From positions 744,001 to 808,000 of the forward strand of contig NZ_SUNB01000002.1 of the NCBI RefSeq assembly GCF_007570825.1: a stretch of DNA of 64,000 nt. Reading direction: 5' to 3'. Within the stretch, counting starts at the first letter, position 1. The number at the start of each line of letters is the position of its first letter. Positions 26,589 through 36,038 of the stretch are shown here, in pieces. The position numbers and the translations under genes were made by a program. Below the pieces are notes generated by a model. That model was not told where the DNA came from and did no database searches. It saw only the letters and a list, made by a program, of their open reading frames with translations. This DNA comes from Pleionea sediminis (GTDB lineage Bacteria; Pseudomonadota; Gammaproteobacteria; Enterobacterales; Kangiellaceae).

Positions 26589-29573
26589 TTGAAAGATAAT
26601 AAATACACTTTCAGACACTCTCTTTCTGCACTTGCAGTTTCCTTAGCCTTAGGCACCGCAACTTTACCAAGTTACTCAGCCGATGCTTCCAGTGGAGGAA
26701 TCTATGGAACAGCAATGTCAAAGAGTGAAGTTTCGATTAAGAATAAAAAAACAGGATTTACAAGAACAGTAACCGCAAATGTTCAAGGAGAATTTCGATT
26801 TGGTAATTTACCGGTTGGTCAATACGAAATCACATCTGGAGGTCAAACAAAAACAATCATTGTTTCGGTCGGATCCAATACAAGAGCAAATTTAAAAGAG
26901 GAAAATTTGCTGACTGTTATTGGAGGACAGGTCTCCGCAATTGACACAACCTCAGTTGAGTCGACCACTGTTTTTACTCAGGATCAAATTCAATCAATGC
27001 CTATTGCACGTAGTCCGATTAATGTGGCACTACTTGCTCCTGGCACAGTAAAAGGAGATTCCGGCTTTGGTAATTTAGCTTCTTTCGGAGGCGCATCGGT
27101 TGCTGAAAATGGATACTTCATCAATGGTTTTGACGTAACAAACATTAGAAATTTTGTTTCCTTTGCAGACTTACCTTTTGATGCGGTTGAACAACAACAA
27201 ATTAAAACGGGGGGATTTGGCGCTGAATACGGACGCTCTCTTGGTGGCGTTATAAACATAGTCACTAAAAGCGGATCCAATGAATGGGAGTTTGGTGGAG
27301 CGGCTTATTTTGAACCAAACGGTTTAAGAGAACGAGGTACCGATGTCGTTACCCAGGCTCCAATTACCAGTTCAAATATTTACTCGTCTTATCGATCGGC
27401 TAATACGCGTGAATCATTGTCCTACAATTTTTCTGCTGGCGGACCAATCATAGAAGATAAATTATTCTTCTATGGTATGTACGAAGGTCGTAGCATTCAC
27501 GCCGATAGTTATGGACCCGACTCGAGTCAAGATTACATCAATAAATCACCGATGTATTTAGCAAAAATTGATTGGAATATTTCAGACGATCATTTACTCG
27601 AATATACCTACATCTTTAATGAAAATGATGATGAGTATATTTCATTCAGTAACCCTGTTGGTCAAAACTATACTGGTCGTCATGGTAATCTAGGTGATAA
27701 GTATAAAGTACGTAGTGGCGGTGACGTAAATATTGCGCGTTATACTGGATTTTTGACAGATGATCTAACCATAGCTGCACTGTACGGAAAACTGACAGCT
27801 CTCGATGGTGCAAGAGATTCGTTACCAGGATCAGACTGCCCATTGGTTTTTGAGAGGCTAACTAATCCTTCAAGGTCTACCGCGATTGGTTGTTGGAATT
27901 CTGCAGCAGAGCAATATTATGTTCCTGATGCAACAGTAGGTCCCGATAAAGATCAACGCGAATCGATTCGTTTAGGAGCAGAATTTGTTTATGGCGATCA
28001 CTTAATTCGATTTGGCTACGACCAAGAAGAATTTAGATCGTCTCATCAAGGACAAACCTATACTGGCGGAGAATACTGGAGGTGGCATCGAGGAACTGGT
28101 GGCACCGTCAATGGCGAAGTTGTCGCCGAAGGAGACATCTACGTTCGTCATGTACTCAGAAACAGCCTTTCTTCGGAATATTTAGTAGAGAATACGGCCT
28201 ATTACATTGAAGATAGCTGGCAGTTTAATCCGGACTTAATGCTCTATTTGGGAATACGTGCAGAGGGTTTTGCAAACTACAACGGAAATGGTGATAAATT
28301 TGTCGATGTAGATAACCAAATTGCACCTCGATTAGGTTTTAGTTGGGATATGAATGGAGATGGATCATCAAAACTGTATGGAACTCTTGGACGTTACTAT
28401 ATTCCAGTTGCATCGAATACCAATATCCGGGCGTCGGGAGCCGAAAGAACTATTGAAGAATATTTTTTAGCTGATCTTGCGGATCAAGACCCTACGACTG
28501 GTGCGCCAACACAATTAGGAGCTCAATTAGGAGGGCAAAATGTGAATGGCTCCTTAATTTCACCGGATCCTAGAACAATTGCTGCAACAAACTTATCTCC
28601 GATGTATCAGGATGAATTAATACTCGGATACCAAACCAAAATTGCAGATTGGTCTGTCGGAGTTCGTTATATAAACCGAGAAGTAAAAGATGGTATGGAT
28701 GATTTATGTTCTCATCAACCCTTTGTAAACTGGGCCTCAGATAACGGTTACACCAACTTTGATCCAGATTCGATGGCAAGCTGTATGTTAATGAACCCAG
28801 GCAACAACTTCGGTATTGCCTTAGACTTAGAGAATAACGGCGAGTACACGGAAGTAACTATTCCCAATGAATACTTCAGCATTGGAGAATTTCAAATGGA
28901 CAAATACAAGCGTCGATATGATGCCTTCGAAGTTTACTGGGAAAAACCAATGGCAGATGGTTGGTTTTTACAAGGCTCGTATACTCACGCGAAAAGTCGA
29001 GGGAACATTGAAGGCTATGTTAACTCAGGTCTCGAGCAAGCTGATGCAGGCTTAACTCAAGATTTAGATAACGTATTATTCCAGGCTGGGGCATATGGAC
29101 CATTACCCAATGACCGTGAACATACAGTCAAATTGTTTGGTGTTAAAGAAATGAGTGACGAGTTATCTTTATCAGGTAATTTTCTAGCACAATCGGGCAG
29201 ACCAATCAGTTGCTTAGGATATCTTCCTTTAGATACCTACCAAACTGAACTAGGTGTTGATGCTGAAAGTTTCTCTAGTTATGGAGCTTCATCATTCTTT
29301 TGTCAAGGCCAACTCGGAAACCGAGGTGACTACGGTAGAACACCATGGATCTTTAATTTTGACTTGGGTGTTTCTTACCAACCTAAGTGGGCAGACAATT
29401 TAACCATGAAGATGGATATTTTTAATCTCTTCAATCGTCAACAAGTTACTGAGTACAGTGAAACAGGTGAAATAGGTAGCGCAGCTGCCCCAGAAGCCAA
29501 CCCGGACTTTTTGAATGCGGTTAACTTTCAACAACCTCGTTCTGTTCGATTTTCTGTACGATATAACTTTTAA
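26589..29573 (+). CDS. Oar-like TonB-dependent outer-membrane receptor
   Basis: The 994-residue protein has a signal peptide (~1-30) and a carboxypeptidase-regulatory-like domain (~33-95: GGIYGTAMSKSEVSIKNKKT...GEFRFGNLPVGQYEI). A plug domain follows (~110-235: IQSMPIARSPINVALLAPG, GGFGAEYGRSLGGVINIVTK), then a beta-barrel ending in the aromatic RYNF. This matches Oar-type receptors of the SusC/Oar side of the TonB family, often linked to peptide or glycan uptake. Translation seems to begin at TTG 26589 with AGGGG 8 bases upstream. It lies downstream of two secreted proteases, so peptide uptake is plausible but inferred. The ~590-base leader is unusually long. Confidence 0.92.
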   Translation: MKDNKYTFRHSLSALAVSLALGTATLPSYSADASSGGIYGTAMSKSEVSIKNKKTGFTRTVTANVQGEFRFGNLPVGQYEITSGGQTKTIIVSVGSNTRANLKEENLLTVIGGQVSAIDTTSVESTTVFTQDQIQSMPIARSPINVALLAPGTVKGDSGFGNLASFGGASVAENGYFINGFDVTNIRNFVSFADLPFDAVEQQQIKTGGFGAEYGRSLGGVINIVTKSGSNEWEFGGAAYFEPNGLRERGTDVVTQAPITSSNIYSSYRSANTRESLSYNFSAGGPIIEDKLFFYGMYEGRSIHADSYGPDSSQDYINKSPMYLAKIDWNISDDHLLEYTYIFNENDDEYISFSNPVGQNYTGRHGNLGDKYKVRSGGDVNIARYTGFLTDDLTIAALYGKLTALDGARDSLPGSDCPLVFERLTNPSRSTAIGCWNSAAEQYYVPDATVGPDKDQRESIRLGAEFVYGDHLIRFGYDQEEFRSSHQGQTYTGGEYWRWHRGTGGTVNGEVVAEGDIYVRHVLRNSLSSEYLVENTAYYIEDSWQFNPDLMLYLGIRAEGFANYNGNGDKFVDVDNQIAPRLGFSWDMNGDGSSKLYGTLGRYYIPVASNTNIRASGAERTIEEYFLADLADQDPTTGAPTQLGAQLGGQNVNGSLISPDPRTIAATNLSPMYQDELILGYQTKIADWSVGVRYINREVKDGMDDLCSHQPFVNWASDNGYTNFDPDSMASCMLMNPGNNFGIALDLENNGEYTEVTIPNEYFSIGEFQMDKYKRRYDAFEVYWEKPMADGWFLQGSYTHAKSRGNIEGYVNSGLEQADAGLTQDLDNVLFQAGAYGPLPNDREHTVKLFGVKEMSDELSLSGNFLAQSGRPISCLGYLPLDTYQTELGVDAESFSSYGASSFFCQGQLGNRGDYGRTPWIFNFDLGVSYQPKWADNLTMKMDIFNLFNRQQVTEYSETGEIGSAAAPEANPDFLNAVNFQQPRSVRFSVRYNF

Positions 29574-29579
29574 CCACAC

Positions 29580-29605
29580 AAGAGTTCAGCTTATGCTGGA
29601 CTCTT
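29580..29605 (+). terminator. Terminator after TonB receptor
   Basis: AAGAGTTCAGC and GCTGGACTCTT form an 11-bp stem with one wobble pair and a 4-base loop, followed by TTATCATTCCTT, just after the receptor stop. Confidence 0.75.
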
Positions 29606-29689
29606 TATCATTCCTTCTTAGACGAGTTTCCATTCCTTTTAAAAAATTAATTTTACTATTACGTTTCTAACTTTAAAATTAAGATTCTA

Positions 29690-30061
29690 TTAATCTTCTC
29701 GCGACTGATAGTTTTGCTCTTCAAATCGTGGAGAGCAAATCGCATGAAATAGTAAATCATCTGTTCCTGTGTTAGTTATTCGCTGCCAATGTTGCTCTGG
29801 AATAATAACCACATCGCCCGCTTTAACTTTAGAAGAAGATAAACCATCCACTTCAACCAGGCCCTCGCCGCACAAAATAATATAGCGCTCTACCGTATTA
29901 TTTAACCGGTGCCATTGCGTGGTAACGCCTGGGCTAACTCTGGCTTGTGCGACCGATACATCGGGATCTGCCTCAGAGTTAGAAAGCTCGTTTATATAGC
30001 AACCTTCTTTAAAGTAATATTCGCGAGACTGCTCAAACTTTATAATCGTTGCCAAAGTCAT
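29690..30061 (-). CDS. Cupin domain protein
   Basis: The 123-residue protein is a single cupin barrel. Motif 1 is TTQWHRLNNTVERYIILCGEG and motif 2 is GDVVIIPEQHWQRITN. His, Glu and the later His could bind a metal. Small cupins of this kind are often isomerases, dioxygenases or sensors; nothing here picks one. It lies 34 bases downstream of the L,D-transpeptidase gene on the same strand, so the two are probably co-transcribed. Confidence 0.85.
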   Translation of the reverse strand: MTLATIIKFEQSREYYFKEGCYINELSNSEADPDVSVAQARVSPGVTTQWHRLNNTVERYIILCGEGLVEVDGLSSSKVKAGDVVIIPEQHWQRITNTGTDDLLFHAICSPRFEEQNYQSRED

Positions 30062-30095
30062 AGTAAAATTTCCAAAGGTGAATATTTAAAAAAAG

Positions 30096-30815
30096 TTAAT
30101 CAGCTTCAAACGAGTATAAACCATCTTTTACCGAAACATTCGGTGGTCGCTTATGGTTTTCAAACCAGTCGTAGCCCTCTTTGAGATTTGACCAAAAGGA
30201 ATACCATCGATGATCTTTATAATCTATTAATTTCTCTTCGGACAAACGAAATGGAAAAATATGAACTCGAAAAAAACGCTGACCATTTTTCACGGCATGA
30301 TTAGCCAGCGTATAAATTTCATTAATTTGCGGATCAGTCATGGCATAACAACCAATCGAGACACACTGTCCATGAATCATCAAGGCACTGCCCGTGCGAC
30401 CATGATGGCGATCGTAAGCGTTTGGAAATCCAATATTGAAAGACAAATGAAATTTGCTCCAAGGATTAAACCGAGACGCATTCACCCAGTAGAAACCTTC
30501 GGGACTCTGAAAATCACCCTCTTGAAGCTTGGGGCCCAAATCACCAGAAAATGCGCATATTTTATAGTCTTTAAATAATCGAAACTTACCCGACTCATCC
30601 TCTACCCAAACCTCAAGTATTGCTGGCTTTTTAAATACCCGAAGATAAACGGGTGCTCCTAAAGTCAGATTTTTATTGGCTAATGCCTTCTCCAATACCG
30701 GTGTCATGGCCGCTATCGCATGGGTCGAACGCGCACTTGTCGGAATATCGTTATTTGATTGACTGAGAGCCAAGTTAACAAAGCCACTCAATAAACAAGA
30801 AAGTAACCATTTCAT
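30096..30815 (-). CDS. YafK-like L,D-transpeptidase
   Basis: The 239-residue protein has a signal peptide (~1-19) and an L,D-transpeptidase (YkuD) domain of the YafK subtype. The catalytic segment is LMIHGQCVSIGCYAMTD, with the nucleophile Cys in SIGC and the upstream conserved His. YafK/DpaA-type enzymes act in the periplasm on peptidoglycan-lipoprotein links; here the exact activity is inferred. It is divergent from the hydroxylase gene at 30927 and precedes the cupin gene. Confidence 0.88.
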   Translation of the reverse strand: MKWLLSCLLSGFVNLALSQSNNDIPTSARSTHAIAAMTPVLEKALANKNLTLGAPVYLRVFKKPAILEVWVEDESGKFRLFKDYKICAFSGDLGPKLQEGDFQSPEGFYWVNASRFNPWSKFHLSFNIGFPNAYDRHHGRTGSALMIHGQCVSIGCYAMTDPQINEIYTLANHAVKNGQRFFRVHIFPFRLSEEKLIDYKDHRWYSFWSNLKEGYDWFENHKRPPNVSVKDGLYSFEAD

Positions 30816-30926
30816 CCATTCAATTTCCTTAGGGTGTTACCTTATTCTTTCATCTCTGTCACCTATGGGCAAGCGTCTAAGATTTCTGTATATTTGGAAA
30901 CAACTCAAACCAAATTAACGAAAGTA

Positions 30927-32078
30927 ATGAATTCAGACGTTATTTCACCCGAGGCACAACAAGGTTTAAACCTGCTGCAAGTGGGCAATGTATCCGAAGC
31001 GCATCAATATTTATCGAGTGCCCGAAAAAATGGCGAGAAAAATCTGCGCATTGCGTTAGCAACGGCTATTTCATCGCGCGCACTCGGCCTGTTTGACGAA
31101 TGCTTATCGGCTATCGATGATTTTTTATTAGAAATGCCCAGAGATATTAACGCTAACATCATAAAAGCGGATGCTCTCAGTGGTTTAGGCCAACTAAAAA
31201 ACGCGACTACCTTTTATATGGGCGCACTCAAGCTCGCTCATAATCAACCCGGATTATCGCCTCAACTGCAAAACGATTTAGCGAGAGCACAAAAGGCTTG
31301 CCAGCAAGCGCAAAGCGTGTTCGAACAAGAGATGCGTCAAACCATCGAACAGTTAGGGATAGAAACAAATCAGGACAATCGACGCGTTAAAGAAGCGGTT
31401 GATATCTTAATGGGTAAAAAACAGGTATACCATCAACAACCAACGACATTTTACTTTCCAGGATTACCGCAAATCCAATTTTACGATCCCGAAGAATTCA
31501 GTTGGGCCGAAGACATTCTTTCTCGCAAAGATGACATTAAAAACGAACTCGAACAGTTACTCTCAAAAGGACAAGGCTTTAAACCTTACGTCGACCACAA
31601 TCCCAACGCACCACAAACCGGTGATACAGGATTTTATAATAACGAAGACTGGTCTGCGTTTCATTTATACAAGTCAGGCAAAGCCATTGAAGAAAATATC
31701 GCACAGTGCCCAATAACCCATGACATATTACAATCGGCTCCCATTCCTAAAATCCCGGGGCGTTCTCCAAATATTTTATTTTCAAAATTAAAGCCAGGTA
31801 CTCACATCGCACCACATCACGGTGAACTTAATACACGACTGCTTTGTCACTTGCCGCTTATTGTTCCAGACGGATGTTACCTTCGCGTTGGTAATGATAA
31901 ACGCGATGTTAAAGAAGGTGAGTTTATGATCTTTGATGACTCCGTCGAGCACGAAGCGAAAAACAATAGTAACAGCGATCGTATCGTCTTAATTTTTGAT
32001 ATTTGGCGCCCAGAAATAAAAGAACACGAGAAAGATGTTTTATCCAAATTATTTAATCAAATAGATACGTTGAGATAA
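30927..32078 (+). CDS. Aspartyl/asparaginyl beta-hydroxylase with TPR-like N-terminus
   Basis: The C-terminal ~200 residues form an Asp/Asn beta-hydroxylase domain, a non-haem Fe(II)/2-oxoglutarate dioxygenase. They include SAPIPKIPGRSPNILFSKL, the metal His in APHHGELNTRLLCHLPL and the distal His in DDSVEHEAKN with a following Arg. The N-terminal ~130 residues read as TPR-like helices (GLNLLQVGNVSEAHQYL, AISSRALGLFDECLSAI). The frame opens at 30834, but ATG 30927 begins where the TPR fold begins, so 383 residues are preferred; the ribosome site is weak either way. The substrate may be a peptide, protein or lipid headgroup; it cannot be read from the sequence. Confidence 0.85.
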   Translation: MNSDVISPEAQQGLNLLQVGNVSEAHQYLSSARKNGEKNLRIALATAISSRALGLFDECLSAIDDFLLEMPRDINANIIKADALSGLGQLKNATTFYMGALKLAHNQPGLSPQLQNDLARAQKACQQAQSVFEQEMRQTIEQLGIETNQDNRRVKEAVDILMGKKQVYHQQPTTFYFPGLPQIQFYDPEEFSWAEDILSRKDDIKNELEQLLSKGQGFKPYVDHNPNAPQTGDTGFYNNEDWSAFHLYKSGKAIEENIAQCPITHDILQSAPIPKIPGRSPNILFSKLKPGTHIAPHHGELNTRLLCHLPLIVPDGCYLRVGNDKRDVKEGEFMIFDDSVEHEAKNNSNSDRIVLIFDIWRPEIKEHEKDVLSKLFNQIDTLR

Positions 32079-32087
32079 TTTTAAATA

Positions 32088-32119
32088 TTGGTCGATAGGA
32101 TAACCTAACTATCGGCCAA
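32088..32119. terminator. Hairpin after hydroxylase gene
   Basis: TTGGTCGATAG and CTATCGGCCAA form an 11-bp stem with one wobble and a 10-base loop, 10 bases after the hydroxylase stop. It also lies downstream of the minus-strand small gene at 32178. No strong U-run is seen. Confidence 0.6.
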
Positions 32120-32177
32120 GAACAGGCATTATAAGTGAATGACCACAGTACAATGTTGAAAATTATATTTTTTGTAT

Positions 32178-32261
32178 CTATTCTTTCTTTGATGATTTAG
32201 TCGCTATAAATATCATGATAATAATAACGACAACAACCCCACCAACTGCAGCCCAAGTCAT
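32178..32261 (-). CDS. Putative 27-residue single-span membrane peptide
   Basis: ATG at 32261 opens a 27-codon frame: a short start (MTWAAVGG), a strongly hydrophobic core of Val/Ile/Met, then a charged C-terminal tail (ATKSSKKE). AAGGAG lies 8 bases before the ATG. A plausible promoter (TTGAGA, 18 bases, TATAAG) sits ~60 bases upstream on the same strand. Good ribosome site, membrane segment and positive C-tail together suggest a genuine small membrane protein. I do not recognise a family. The rest of 32120-32568 shows no other gene. Confidence 0.6.
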   Translation of the reverse strand: MTWAAVGGVVVVIIIMIFIATKSSKKE

Positions 32262-32568
32262 CTTCTTTCTCCTTACTTTAGTTAAAAAATATTCTTATAA
32301 TCAAGTATAGACAAAAATCTCAAGAAGCTAATATTTGTACATAGCATGATACTTATCTGTTTTACCTCCTCAATCTACACTAAAGTAGATCAGAGTTTTT
32401 TACAATCTAATGAAGCAGCCCTTTTTAAGTTTTCTTTCGAGTTGGTTGTGAATTTTCCACAGAGGTTTGATAGCCGCAGAATCTGATAACCGTGGTAAAA
32501 TGACGCGCATTCATTTTACGGTTCTTAAGGACCACCAACCTCAATATTTTGTAAAATAAGGAAATTCG

Positions 32569-33006
32569 ATGTCAGATAACCGATATGCACCGCCGGAAAC
32601 GTTAGAGTTACAAGAAACGAAAAATAACAATATTGTTCGACCTTGGTCAGTAAAACTTGGTGCTGTATTTATTATATTGTCACTTTTCCCAATGCTGTGG
32701 ATAATCTTTAACGATGAATCTCTTACATTAGGTGAGGATATTTTGATCATTATCTATTTATTATTTTGGGCAGTCATTTTTACTATCTCATCTATATTAG
32801 CTTATTTTGTTTATCGTGGTGTTCGATGGGTTGCCTATTTCGTTTGCATACTCACAACACCGTTAGCGTTTATTAATTTAGTGTCTATAGACAGCAGTTA
32901 TGCAGCGACAGACTATTTATATATAATCATAGATTGCTCGATAGTCGTTTTATTACTTTTGCCTGAGTCACGGCGTTGGTACGTAGAACGAAAAGCAAAT
33001 GCATGA
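32569..33006 (+). CDS. Small multi-pass membrane protein, unknown
   Basis: The 145-residue protein has a polar N-terminus (MSDNRYAPPETLE) followed by four hydrophobic segments (~27-47, ~55-80, ~87-105, ~117-133) and an Arg-rich end. The starting pattern S-x-N-x-Y-x-P-P is common in small DUF-type inner-membrane proteins, but I cannot name a family. AAGGAA lies 7 bases before ATG 32569. It is the first of a series of short, separately spaced genes that make up the accessory island. Confidence 0.75.
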   Translation: MSDNRYAPPETLELQETKNNNIVRPWSVKLGAVFIILSLFPMLWIIFNDESLTLGEDILIIIYLLFWAVIFTISSILAYFVYRGVRWVAYFVCILTTPLAFINLVSIDSSYAATDYLYIIIDCSIVVLLLLPESRRWYVERKANA

Positions 33007-33085
33007 CTGACTTCAACAGCAAGGCGAAACATTTCTGCTATGACTCGTTTAACACTTCTTCAGGCTGGATATTAGAAAAGTAATT

Positions 33086-33508
33086 ATGATTTCGTATCAA
33101 CCAACAGCTGACCTTTCAAAGTCCGCAGAGATTACCTATAAAAACATGCGCTCTTATTATGAGCATTACTCGGTTGATTGGAATCAATCTACTGTCGAAG
33201 AGCTGATTGCAAGTTTAAAAAACTGGGATATCCTTTTTAATGGAACGATCGTAGGAGCCATACGTTTAGCATTCGATAATTCAGGATGTTATGTCCGAGA
33301 TCTACAGGTGAGCGAGTCATACCAAAATAAAGGTATCGGAGCAGCAGCACTTAAAGAATGTGAGCGAATAGCTATCCATGAGGGCGCAAGCCAGCTTCGA
33401 CTAAGAGTGTTTAAAATCAGCCCTGCCTATCGCTTATATGAGAGAAATGGTTTTGTGGTTGATAAGGAAGAAGAGCGTTTCTATTACATGTCACGACAAA
33501 TTCTTTAA
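33086..33508 (+). CDS. GNAT family N-acetyltransferase
   Basis: The 140-residue protein is a single GNAT domain. It has the acetyl-CoA loop VRDLQVSESYQNKGIGAAAL (Q-x-x-G-I-G), followed by LRLRVFKISPAYRLYERNGFV, the usual motif B. It transfers an acetyl group to an unknown acceptor. The ribosome site before ATG 33086 is weak. Confidence 0.88.
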   Translation: MISYQPTADLSKSAEITYKNMRSYYEHYSVDWNQSTVEELIASLKNWDILFNGTIVGAIRLAFDNSGCYVRDLQVSESYQNKGIGAAALKECERIAIHEGASQLRLRVFKISPAYRLYERNGFVVDKEEERFYYMSRQIL

Positions 33509-33538
33509 GTGTTTTTACAAAAAACTTAGAAGAAAATT

Positions 33539-33853
33539 ATGGAGTTAACTAAAGCAATAGTAATAGATTCAAAGCGTCACCATGTTAAATTGAGCATTGG
33601 AGAATGGAAGTTCGGCCCTTGTGTCGATATTGAGGTTTTCTGCGGCTCAAGCATTTACTTTAGGTCTAAGGCGTTGTGTAGCCCGGAGAGCAAAGAATAT
33701 AATCGAGTCTCGTTATTAGATCCAAAAGAGCTACTCGAAGAAGCTTGGCTACTATTTAAAAAGAAATATCCTTTTGAAAGACTTAAAGAAACTATAAGAT
33801 ATGGGCTTACCGTTTTTGTATACTGGGAATTAAAAAAGTCGTTAAGTCAGTGA
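33539..33853 (+). CDS. Unknown small cytoplasmic protein, 104 aa
   Basis: I do not recognise this protein. It has an N-terminal beta-rich half (KAIVIDSKRHHVKLSIGEWKFGPCVDIEVF) and a helical half rich in Leu/Lys (DPKELLEEAWLLFKKKYPF). There is no signal peptide or membrane segment. Size, composition and its place among immunity genes make an immunity or antitoxin role possible, but that is only context. It begins 30 bases after the GNAT gene. Confidence 0.6.
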   Translation: MELTKAIVIDSKRHHVKLSIGEWKFGPCVDIEVFCGSSIYFRSKALCSPESKEYNRVSLLDPKELLEEAWLLFKKKYPFERLKETIRYGLTVFVYWELKKSLSQ

Positions 33854-33895
33854 GGGAATCTTAGTCTTCTTCAGTCCAGAAAACTTGAGGTTATT

Positions 33896-34171
33896 ATGAA
33901 TGGAGTCAAAGTATTAAAAATATTTGGATTATGGTTACTCCCAGGTCTGATTGTTTTAGGATACACGCTCTTTACATCACCAATGGCTGGTGCATTATTA
34001 CTTGGTGTAACGTTATCTTTGTCGTTGGCTATTTTAGGTGCCCCGCTGCACATCGCATTTGCGTGGAAAAATAAGAACTGGTCCGGATTTAAGTCAGCAT
34101 CAACATCCGCTTTTCTCTTATTGATGATATTTATTATTGCTGCAGAAACAGGTATCTTTAACTTTACATGA
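33896..34171 (+). CDS. Small membrane protein, 91 aa
   Basis: Three hydrophobic segments (~8-27, ~29-52, ~68-88) cover most of this 91-residue protein, with a short basic loop (AWKNKNWSGFKS) before the last. No family is recognised. GAGG lies 7 bases before ATG 33896. Confidence 0.65.
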   Translation: MNGVKVLKIFGLWLLPGLIVLGYTLFTSPMAGALLLGVTLSLSLAILGAPLHIAFAWKNKNWSGFKSASTSAFLLLMIFIIAAETGIFNFT

Positions 34172-34241
34172 TTGGTTTATTTCCAGCGTCTACCAATTAA
34201 GGTGAGTCAAACCTCTAAAGCGGCGATGAGTTGTAAATAGT

Positions 34242-34583
34242 ATGAAAGTAACTTTACTAATCCTATTAATATTGTTCTCGATCTCGTTGAGAGCTTCTGA
34301 AGTACTACCATGTGAAGACCAAGTAGAATCTGACATAAAATTAATAGAATTCGAGTTTCCAAGGTATCCGACTGATACCGTTTACGATGGCGACGGAATA
34401 GTGACCATCCAGTTTCTCGTGGACAATGAAGGACATTTAATTAAATACACCATAAAGTCTTCTGAGCCTCCCAGACTTTTTGACCGTTCCGCGCTAAGAG
34501 CTTTAAAGAATTCAGTATTCTCAAAAAGTAACGATAAAGAAATTCGTTGTGGAATCATTAATTATGATTTTATACTTGAGTAG
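34242..34583 (+). CDS. Exported single-domain TonB C-terminal-like protein
   Basis: The 113-residue protein has a signal peptide (~1-18, ending LRAS) and a lone TonB C-terminal-like fold: FPRYPTDTVYDGDGIVTIQFLVDNEGHLIKY, SSEPPRLFDRSALRALKNSVF. In classical TonB this domain contacts the receptor's TonB box after a transmembrane anchor and Pro-rich spacer; both are missing here. It is one of many small exported TonB_C proteins of unknown role. Confidence 0.75.
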   Translation: MKVTLLILLILFSISLRASEVLPCEDQVESDIKLIEFEFPRYPTDTVYDGDGIVTIQFLVDNEGHLIKYTIKSSEPPRLFDRSALRALKNSVFSKSNDKEIRCGIINYDFILE

Positions 34584-34668
34584 CACTGATGACTTACGAA
34601 GACTCACTAATAGCCAATCGCTCATTTCATTTGAGTATTTCGTTCATTACCTAAAGCATTAGTTGTCT

Positions 34669-35112
34669 ATGATCTATTTTTTTAAATACTTTGTTTTAAT
34701 TTTTTTAATATTCATTGGTATATTGTTGGTTAGTTCATTTGGACCAGCAAGCGGTCTTCTTTATGATTGGGATATGAGTTACCCCAGTTGGCTTTCATCC
34801 TATGTTTATGCCCATCAGAATATATTACTAATATTTGTAATATCTACAATAGGTTTATTTTGCTCTCAGCTTTTAACGTTGAGCTATTTCAAAGCCACTT
34901 TATGTGTTCATGTTTTTGGGTATTTTGCTATGCACTTGGAAACCATTAGAGTGGGTGATTATTCATCCTTAATTTACTATCTTAATTATGTAGACTACCT
35001 AAAGTACTTTACTATTGGCATGTTACTTTCAGTTGGCTTATGGTTTTTGACAAACAAAGTTATAGATAGCATAGCAACGTATAATAAAACTCGTTCGTCA
35101 TCTATTAAGTAA
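34669..35112 (+). CDS. Four-span membrane protein, unknown
   Basis: This 147-residue protein has four hydrophobic segments (~3-25, ~48-68, ~70-92, ~115-135) with few charged residues. ATG 34669 is preferred to the TTG two codons upstream. No family is recognised and no convincing ribosome site is seen. Confidence 0.6.
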   Translation: MIYFFKYFVLIFLIFIGILLVSSFGPASGLLYDWDMSYPSWLSSYVYAHQNILLIFVISTIGLFCSQLLTLSYFKATLCVHVFGYFAMHLETIRVGDYSSLIYYLNYVDYLKYFTIGMLLSVGLWFLTNKVIDSIATYNKTRSSSIK

Positions 35113-35272
35113 AAATAAATAGAATATCTGCTTTAAATTAAATTACAAAATGAATATGAGTTAATTTGGGTATCTTGCCTTTCAACATCAATATTAGGTA
35201 GCTTTTCCTTCAGCCACTTAAACAGAATATCTAATCTACTTCGATGAGTAGAAAAGGCGCAGAATTTTAGGA

Positions 35273-35689
35273 TTATTGCTTACATCGCTTAAACTGCCAA
35301 GTTAACCACTTTTCTATGGTTTCACTTTTGTCGTTTACTTTATCAACTACTTTAGAGTTTTCATTATAATCATAAGCTTCCCATCTCCGCTCTCCAAGCA
35401 AATTTAACATGTGCATATCTGTCTTACCGTGTTTAGATCGAAAGTATGTGCTCAGCTCCTTTTTAATATTACCAGCTATAAACTTTTCATCTACCCACGT
35501 TCCGGAATCTGAAGGATTAAACCAGATTGTCCATGTTTGAGACTTCTTCGCTTCTTCATTCTCAATAACTGTGATATGCCCCCTTTTTAATTCGGCGTAT
35601 TCCCATTTAGAGCAATCTGCCACAACCAACGAAGGAATTAGAAAGAATAGATAACTAATTTTCATTTTTATAACCATTATTTTTTTCAT
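35273..35689 (-). CDS. Exported protein of unknown function, 138 aa
   Basis: The protein has a signal peptide; the most natural start is the Met of MKISYLFFLIPSLVVADCSK, eight residues after the first ATG. The mature part of ~115 residues contains two cysteines (near each end, perhaps a disulfide), several Trp residues (TWTIWFNPSDSGTW, WLTWQFKRC) and many charges. No family is recognised. It faces the opposite way from its neighbours. Confidence 0.6.
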   Translation of the reverse strand: MKKIMVIKMKISYLFFLIPSLVVADCSKWEYAELKRGHITVIENEEAKKSQTWTIWFNPSDSGTWVDEKFIAGNIKKELSTYFRSKHGKTDMHMLNLLGERRWEAYDYNENSKVVDKVNDKSETIEKWLTWQFKRCKQ

Positions 35690-35915
35690 AGCAATACTAG
35701 GTCCAACTTAGTGATGATACTATCAATATTACCTTCATCCAATAAAAACATCGTTAGATATTAATAGAATTAATTAAATCTTTCTCCCTAAAGTACAAAT
35801 TATCTTTGCCCCCGGTGATTCAATATTTTTGGCTAATGACGTATAGAGAATGGCAGATTCCTGTTATAGTCAAATTTTAAAAAGAGCTTATTACAGTCAA
35901 AATGAGAAGAAACGA

Positions 35916-35955
35916 GCATAAGTCCAACCGGCTTGCCTGCTTGAGCCACTTATGC
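35916..35955. repeat. Imperfect hairpin in intergenic DNA
   Basis: GCATAAGT (35916-35923) pairs with ACTTATGC (35948-35955); an inner GGCT/AGCC adds a second helix. It lies in the 349-base gap between 35689 and 36039, which contains no gene that I can see. It could be a relic of a cassette recombination site or an RNA structure. Confidence 0.45.
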
Positions 35956-36038
35956 AAACCATATTAAAATAGTCATATGGTATATCATACGGTTCTAGAG
36001 GCTTCCTACCCTCAACGTCTCTTGTAGAAAGGATATTT

